Part shown: piece after piece, positions 59,866-64,000 of the stretch | Numbering within the stretch: the first letter of the stretch is position 1 | Layout of the letters: the number at the start of each line of letters is the position of its first letter | Assembly: GCF_003985155.1 (NCBI RefSeq) | Contig: NZ_ML133697.1 | Span: 151,846 to 215,845, forward strand | Direction of reading: 5' to 3' | From: Rhizobium vallis | GTDB lineage: Bacteria; Pseudomonadota; Alphaproteobacteria; Rhizobiales; Rhizobiaceae | DNA length: 64,000 bases | Position numbers and translations under genes: made by a program | The notes under the pieces: model-generated | Seen by the model: only the letters and a program-made list of their open reading frames with translations | What the model was told of the DNA's origin: nothing | Database searches by the model: none

Positions 59866-61484
59866 TGCAAATGAAGAAGCATCTTACCCCAGCCGAAGCG
59901 GCCGCGCTGATCCCGGATGGCGCCGTTGTAACGGTATCGTCCTCGAGCGGTCTCGGTTGTCCCGATCTCATGCTGAAGGCGATCGGCGAACGTTTCGATG
60001 CGACAGGCCATCCCCGTGACATCACGACTCTCCACCCGATTGCCGCCGGCGACATGAGCGGCATCAAGGGCGTCGATTACATCGCCAGAAAGGGTCTGCT
60101 CAAGCGCATCATCGGCGGTTCCTATCCCTCAGGCCCGTCCTCATCAGAGCCGCCGCTCATTTGGCAGATGATCACCGGAAACGAGATCCCGGCCTATAAC
60201 ATTCCCTCCGGCATCCTGTTCGACATCCATCGCGAGGCTGCTGCGAAGCGGCCGGGCGTGCTGACCAAGGTCGGCATCGATACCTTCGTCGATCCCTGGC
60301 GACAGGGCTGCGCGATGAACGAACTGGCTTCGGAGCATCCGGTGGTCAAACGCGTCACCTTCGAGGGTGACGACTGGCTGTTCTTTCCCGCGATCGTCCC
60401 TCAGGTCGCCATCATCCGCGCCACGACTGCCGACGAGCGCGGCAACCTTACATACGAACATGAGGGCGCCTATCTCGGCGGCCTCGATCAGGCGCTTGCC
60501 GCACGCAACAACGGTGGCATCGTCATCGCTCAGGTCAAGCGGATCACCAAGGAGGGCTCGCTGAAGCCGCATGACGTCCGGGTGCCGGGGATGCTGGTCG
60601 ACTACGTGATCGTCGATCCGGATCAGAAGCAGACGACGCAGACGGCGTACGATCCGGCGATTTCAGGAGAGATCTTCCGCCCGCTCGATAGTTTCCGGGT
60701 TCCCGAGTTCAACGTTCAAAAAGTCATCGCACGGCGTGTCGCGCAGGAACTTCAATCGGGAAGTTGCGTCAATCTCGGTTTCGGTATCTCGGCCAACGTG
60801 CCGCGAATTCTGCTGGAGGAGGGGCTTCACGGCGCAGTCACCTGGGTCATCGAACAGGGCGCGGTCGGCGGCGTGCCGCTGCTCGACTTTGCCTTCGGCT
60901 GCGCGTCCAACGCCGACGCCTACATGCCGTCTCCCTATCAATTCACCTATTTCCAGGGTGCCGGTTTCGATGCATCGCTGCTCTCCTTCCTCGAAATCGG
61001 CAAGGACGGGTCGGTCAACGTCTCCAAGCTCTCGTTCCGGCCGCATGTGACGGCAGGCGCCGGCGGCTTTGTCGACATCACGGCGCGGGCGAAGAAGATC
61101 GTCTTCTCCGGCATGTTCAATGCCGGAGCGAAGCTTTCGATCGCCGATGGCGCCCTCCTGATCGAGAAGGAAGGCAAGCTGAAGAAGCTGGTGAACGAGG
61201 TCGAACACGTCACCTTCAGCGGCAAGCGTGCCATCGAGCAGGGGCAGGACATCACCTATGTCACCGAGCGGTGCGTGATGAAGCTGACGCCGGAGGGTAT
61301 CGTCCTCACCGAGATTGCGCCCGGCGTCGATCTCCGATCTCACATCCTCGATCAGTCCGAGTTCCCGCTGATCATCGCACCCGACCTGAAGGTCATGGAC
61401 GCCGCGCTCTTCGCAGAGGCAGCGATCGGACTGTTGCTTCCGGCAAAAAGCGCGCGGACGCTGGAGGGCACCTTCAATGGCTAG
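59865..61484 (+). CDS. Acyl-CoA:carboxylate CoA-transferase (fused alpha-beta, propionate/3-ketoacid type)
   Basis: Starting at ATG 59865, which shares a base with the regulator's TGA, the protein has 539 residues; GTG 59862 and ATG 59871 are alternatives. The two CoA-transferase halves are fused, as in YdiF and propionate CoA-transferases. The catalytic Glu is probably Glu330 in VIEQGAVGG, and the glycine-rich GFGISANVP precedes it. It would activate a carboxylic acid by swapping CoA. The next gene overlaps by 8 nt. Confidence 0.88.
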   Translation: MQMKKHLTPAEAAALIPDGAVVTVSSSSGLGCPDLMLKAIGERFDATGHPRDITTLHPIAAGDMSGIKGVDYIARKGLLKRIIGGSYPSGPSSSEPPLIWQMITGNEIPAYNIPSGILFDIHREAAAKRPGVLTKVGIDTFVDPWRQGCAMNELASEHPVVKRVTFEGDDWLFFPAIVPQVAIIRATTADERGNLTYEHEGAYLGGLDQALAARNNGGIVIAQVKRITKEGSLKPHDVRVPGMLVDYVIVDPDQKQTTQTAYDPAISGEIFRPLDSFRVPEFNVQKVIARRVAQELQSGSCVNLGFGISANVPRILLEEGLHGAVTWVIEQGAVGGVPLLDFAFGCASNADAYMPSPYQFTYFQGAGFDASLLSFLEIGKDGSVNVSKLSFRPHVTAGAGGFVDITARAKKIVFSGMFNAGAKLSIADGALLIEKEGKLKKLVNEVEHVTFSGKRAIEQGQDITYVTERCVMKLTPEGIVLTEIAPGVDLRSHILDQSEFPLIIAPDLKVMDAALFAEAAIGLLLPAKSARTLEGTFNG

Positions 61485-62256
61485 TGGAACGGTCAGGGTC
61501 GATATCGAAGGCCACGTCGCGACGCTGACGATTTCTCGCCCGGAGAAGCTGAACGCACTCGATCTCGACATGCTGAAAGCCCTCGCAGACGCTGCCGATG
61601 AGGTCGAGGCGAACCCGAATGTACGCGCCGCCGTTCTCACCGGCGAGGGAAGGGGCTTTTCCGCCGGAGGCGATATCAAGGCCTGGGGCGGAATGCTGCC
61701 CCAGGAATTCGGTCACGCCTGGGTGCGGCACGGCCACCGGATATTCGAAAGGCTGGCAACGCTCCGAGTGCCGCTCATCGCGGCGCTAAGCGGCCATGCC
61801 CTCGGAGGAGGGCTTGAACTTGCGGGCGTTGCAGACATTCGCCTTGCGGAGAAGCAGATCAAAATCGGCCTGCCGGAAACCGGCCTCGGCATGGTGCCGG
61901 GCTGGTCCGGGACCCAGCGTCTCGTACGCCGCTTCGGCGCGCAAGTCGTCCGACGCATGGCCTTGGGCGGCGAGATATTCACCGCCGAGGAGGCGCGCCT
62001 GCTCGGTATCGTCGATGCGGTCGTTCCAACAGGAAACTCGCTGGCCGCGGCCAGGGAATATGCCGAGCGGATCGCCGCACGGGGACCGGCGGCCGTCGAG
62101 ATCGTCAAGTTGATGATCGCATCGGCGAACGGCGAAGACAACGGAACCGCGGTCGAAGCCCTGGGCTCGATCCTCGCCGCCAAGACCGGCGATCTGAAGG
62201 AGGGCGTCGCGTCATTCAGCGAGAAGCGCCCGGCAACGTTCAAGGGAGAATGGTAA
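61477..62256 (+). CDS. Enoyl-CoA hydratase/isomerase family protein
   Basis: This 259-residue crotonase-fold protein has the oxyanion-hole segments FSAGGDIKAWGG (about residues 62-73) and ALSGHALGGGLELAG (about 101-115), with LPETGLGMVPGWSGTQRL after them; the Glu in LPETGLG matches one catalytic position, while the position where hydratases have the other Glu reads Gly (GHALGGGLELA), so exact chemistry is uncertain. It overlaps both neighbours (8 nt and 1 nt). Confidence 0.88.
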   Translation: MASGTVRVDIEGHVATLTISRPEKLNALDLDMLKALADAADEVEANPNVRAAVLTGEGRGFSAGGDIKAWGGMLPQEFGHAWVRHGHRIFERLATLRVPLIAALSGHALGGGLELAGVADIRLAEKQIKIGLPETGLGMVPGWSGTQRLVRRFGAQVVRRMALGGEIFTAEEARLLGIVDAVVPTGNSLAAAREYAERIAARGPAAVEIVKLMIASANGEDNGTAVEALGSILAAKTGDLKEGVASFSEKRPATFKGEW

Positions 62257-63776
62257 TGACGGTCCTCGTCAACCCCACCGCGCTGAGCGACCACAAGGCG
62301 CGCGATTTCAGGATGCTCATCGATGGCAAATGGGAGGCTGGCGCCTCCGATCCGATCGCGCGTGTCGCGCCGAGCCATGGCGTCGTGGTCAGCCGGTTCC
62401 CGACCGGCAGCAGAAATGACACCGAGCGCGCCATCGCCGCTGCACGCAAGGCCTTCGACCTCGGGCCATGGCCGCGAATGACCGCTTCCGAACGTTCCGC
62501 CATCCTCCTGAAGGCTGCCGATCTGATCGCGGCACGTGCGGAAGAGCTGGCATTTCTCGATGCGATCGAGGCAGGAAAGCCGATCACGCAGGTGCGGGGC
62601 GAAATTGCAGGCTCTGTCGACATATGGCGCTATGCGGCTGCCCTTGCCCGCGACCTCCACGGTGAAAGCTACAACACGCTTGGCGACGGTACGCTCGGCG
62701 TCGTCCTGCGCGAAGCGATCGGCGTGGTGTCGATCATCACGCCCTGGAACTTCCCGTTTCTCATCGTCGGTCAGAAGCTGCCCTTCGCCCTGGCCGCAGG
62801 CTGCACCACTGTCGTCAAGCCCTCAGAGCTGACATCGGGATCGACGCTCGTGCTGGGAGAGATCCTGCAGCAGGCAGGCATTCCGGATGGCGTCGTCAAC
62901 ATTGTCACCGGTACGGGACCTGAGGTCGGTGCTGTCATGACGTCTCATCCCGACGTCGACATGGTGTCCTTCACCGGCTCGACCGGTGTGGGAAAGCTGA
63001 CCATGTCCAATGCCGCGCAGACGCTGAAGAGGGTCTCGCTCGAACTGGGCGGAAAGAACCCGCAGATCGTATTCCCGGATGCCGATCTCGATGCCTTCAT
63101 CGATGCTGCGGTCTTCGGCGCATATTTCAATGCCGGCGAGTGCTGCAATGCCGGGTCTCGGCTGATCCTTCACAAGTCAATCGCTGCCGATGTCGTCGGG
63201 CGGATCGCCGAACTGTCAAAGGCGGTGAAGGTCGGCGACCCGCTCGATCCTTCGACGCAAGTCGGCGCCATCATCACGCCGCAGCATCTGGAGAAGATAT
63301 CCGGATATGTCACTGGTGCCAGGAGCAGCGGTGCGAAGGTCGCCCATGGCGGCGAGAGGCTCGACCTCGGCATGGGGCAGTTCATGTCGCCGACGATCCT
63401 CGAAGCAGTCACCCCTGACATGGCGGTGGCACGCGAGGAAGTCTTTGGACCGGTTCTGTCGGTCCTGACGTTCGAGACATCAGCCGAAGCCATCAAGATT
63501 GCGAATTCCATCGACTACGGCCTGTCGGCCGGCGTCTGGAGCCGCGATTTCGATACCTGCCTGACGATCGGCCGCTCGGTACGGGCGGGCACGGTCTGGA
63601 TGAACACCTTCATGGACGGCGCCTCGGAACTTCCCTTTGGCGGTTACAAGCAGAGCGGCCTCGGCCGTGAACTCGGCCGCCATTCGGTCGAAGACTATAC
63701 GGAGACCAAGACGCTGAACATGCATATCGGCAAGCGCACCAATTGGTGGATGCCGCAAACGGAAAGGCCGGCTTAG
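62256..63776 (+). CDS. Aldehyde dehydrogenase (NAD(P)-dependent, betaine-aldehyde-like)
   Basis: The ATG at 62256 shares its A with the preceding TAA, and AAGGGAGAA lies upstream; ATG 62250 is the alternative. The protein has 506 residues. Motifs: FTGSTGVGK (239-247), general base Glu263 in LELGGKNP, and catalytic Cys297 in GECCNAGSR. It oxidises an aldehyde to an acid. In the operon it could supply the acid that the CoA-transferase activates. Substrate unknown. Confidence 0.92.
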   Translation: MTVLVNPTALSDHKARDFRMLIDGKWEAGASDPIARVAPSHGVVVSRFPTGSRNDTERAIAAARKAFDLGPWPRMTASERSAILLKAADLIAARAEELAFLDAIEAGKPITQVRGEIAGSVDIWRYAAALARDLHGESYNTLGDGTLGVVLREAIGVVSIITPWNFPFLIVGQKLPFALAAGCTTVVKPSELTSGSTLVLGEILQQAGIPDGVVNIVTGTGPEVGAVMTSHPDVDMVSFTGSTGVGKLTMSNAAQTLKRVSLELGGKNPQIVFPDADLDAFIDAAVFGAYFNAGECCNAGSRLILHKSIAADVVGRIAELSKAVKVGDPLDPSTQVGAIITPQHLEKISGYVTGARSSGAKVAHGGERLDLGMGQFMSPTILEAVTPDMAVAREEVFGPVLSVLTFETSAEAIKIANSIDYGLSAGVWSRDFDTCLTIGRSVRAGTVWMNTFMDGASELPFGGYKQSGLGRELGRHSVEDYTETKTLNMHIGKRTNWWMPQTERPA

Positions 63777-63814
63777 CCGACGACAAAACTACGCCTGAGG
63801 AGGGCGGGTGATCG

Positions 63815-63837
63815 GATGCAGGAATGGTTCCTGCATC
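63815..63837 (+). terminator. Hairpin between the dehydrogenase and solute-binding-protein genes
   Basis: GATGCAGGAA (63815-63824) and TTCCTGCATC (63828-63837) pair perfectly around TGG. Only TT follows, so it may be a partial terminator or an RNA-stability hairpin that sets a different level for the binding protein. Confidence 0.5.
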
Positions 63838-63865
63838 TTCCAAACTGGAACTGGGAGGTTCTTCG

Positions 63866-64000
63866 ATGAATAGGTTTTTGAGCTCGGCGGCCGTTGCTGT
63901 CGTGATGCTGGCTGGTTTGGGTGTGGCACAGGCTGCGGACGTGAAGGAAGTGCAGATGCTGCACTGGTGGACGTCCGGCGGCGAGGCGGCGGCTTTGAAC
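63866..64000 (+). CDS. ABC transporter solute-binding protein, carbohydrate type (5' part only)
   Basis: The first 45 codons are in the window. GGGAGGTTCTTCG precedes the ATG. MNRFLSSAAVAVVMLAGLGV is a signal peptide (cleavage near AQAAD at about 23), and VQMLHWWTSGGEAAAL is typical of sugar-binding proteins of the family-1 (MalE-like) type. It is cut by the window edge; permease and ATPase genes would be expected beyond it. Confidence 0.85.
   Translation, partial: MNRFLSSAAVAVVMLAGLGVAQAADVKEVQMLHWWTSGGEAAALN

Noticed and set aside
63838..63850. TTCCAA and TGGAA half-sites near the solute-binding-protein gene as a third LacI operator
   Set aside because: The halves are everted and wrongly spaced relative to the two true sites, so they are probably chance.

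Overview
The window is a GC-rich alphaproteobacterial chromosome segment, most likely from the Rhizobium etli/leguminosarum group. This is judged from the character of EF-Tu, RpoB, RpoC, NusG and SecE, the Inh-type inhibitor and MsrPQ, and from rhizobial-style promoters; no database search was possible. About half of it is the core translation/transcription locus and the flanks are accessory.

Layout. (a) 1-5983: a leftward nadK - secreted protein - hydrolase unit (the hydrolase runs off the left edge), tRNA-Thr(TGT), several small or secreted proteins of unknown function (one Arg/Asp/Trp-rich with 11-residue repeats), a tandem-domain AprI/Inh protease inhibitor, and rlmB. (b) 6086-10385: tRNA-Tyr and tRNA-Gly behind a good promoter, the first tuf copy, a 44-codon membrane ORF, an SDR-type epimerase, tRNA-Trp, secE and nusG. 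(c) 10561-21785: rplKA, rplJL with a structured leader, rpoB, rpoC. (d) 22716-27009: str operon rpsL-rpsG-fusA-tuf; the second tuf appears base-for-base identical to the first. (e) 27314-42011: S10, spc and alpha operons in canonical order through secY, adk and rplQ. Most of the longer gaps here carry terminator-like hairpins with short U-tracts, so the locus looks segmented into several transcription units.

(f) 42143-50734: a DUF2809 membrane protein, msrPQ (periplasmic methionine sulfoxide repair), ilvD, an LprI-like secreted protein, a YkvA/DUF1232 protein, a DegP/DegQ-type protease overlapping rarA, and a VIT/CCC1-like membrane protein. (g) 50985-58421: accessory genes: DUF1883, an alpha/beta hydrolase, a ketopantoate-reductase-like protein, an SDR divergent from a LysR regulator, a nucleoside 2-deoxyribosyltransferase, a secreted HSL-family esterase homologue lacking the nucleophilic serine, and an AhpD-like protein. 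(h) 58658-64000: a LacI-regulated catabolic operon: regulator, fused CoA-transferase, enoyl-CoA hydratase, aldehyde dehydrogenase, and the start of a sugar-type ABC solute-binding protein.

Most noteworthy: the LacI operon with two near-identical operators 105 bp apart (one sits between the -35 and -10 elements); the GDGAGG pseudo-esterase; the hairpins punctuating the ribosomal operons; and the ancestral Thr-Tyr-Gly tRNA/tuf/secE cluster opened up by inserted genes. No CRISPR array, insertion sequence, phage or recognisable defence system was seen.
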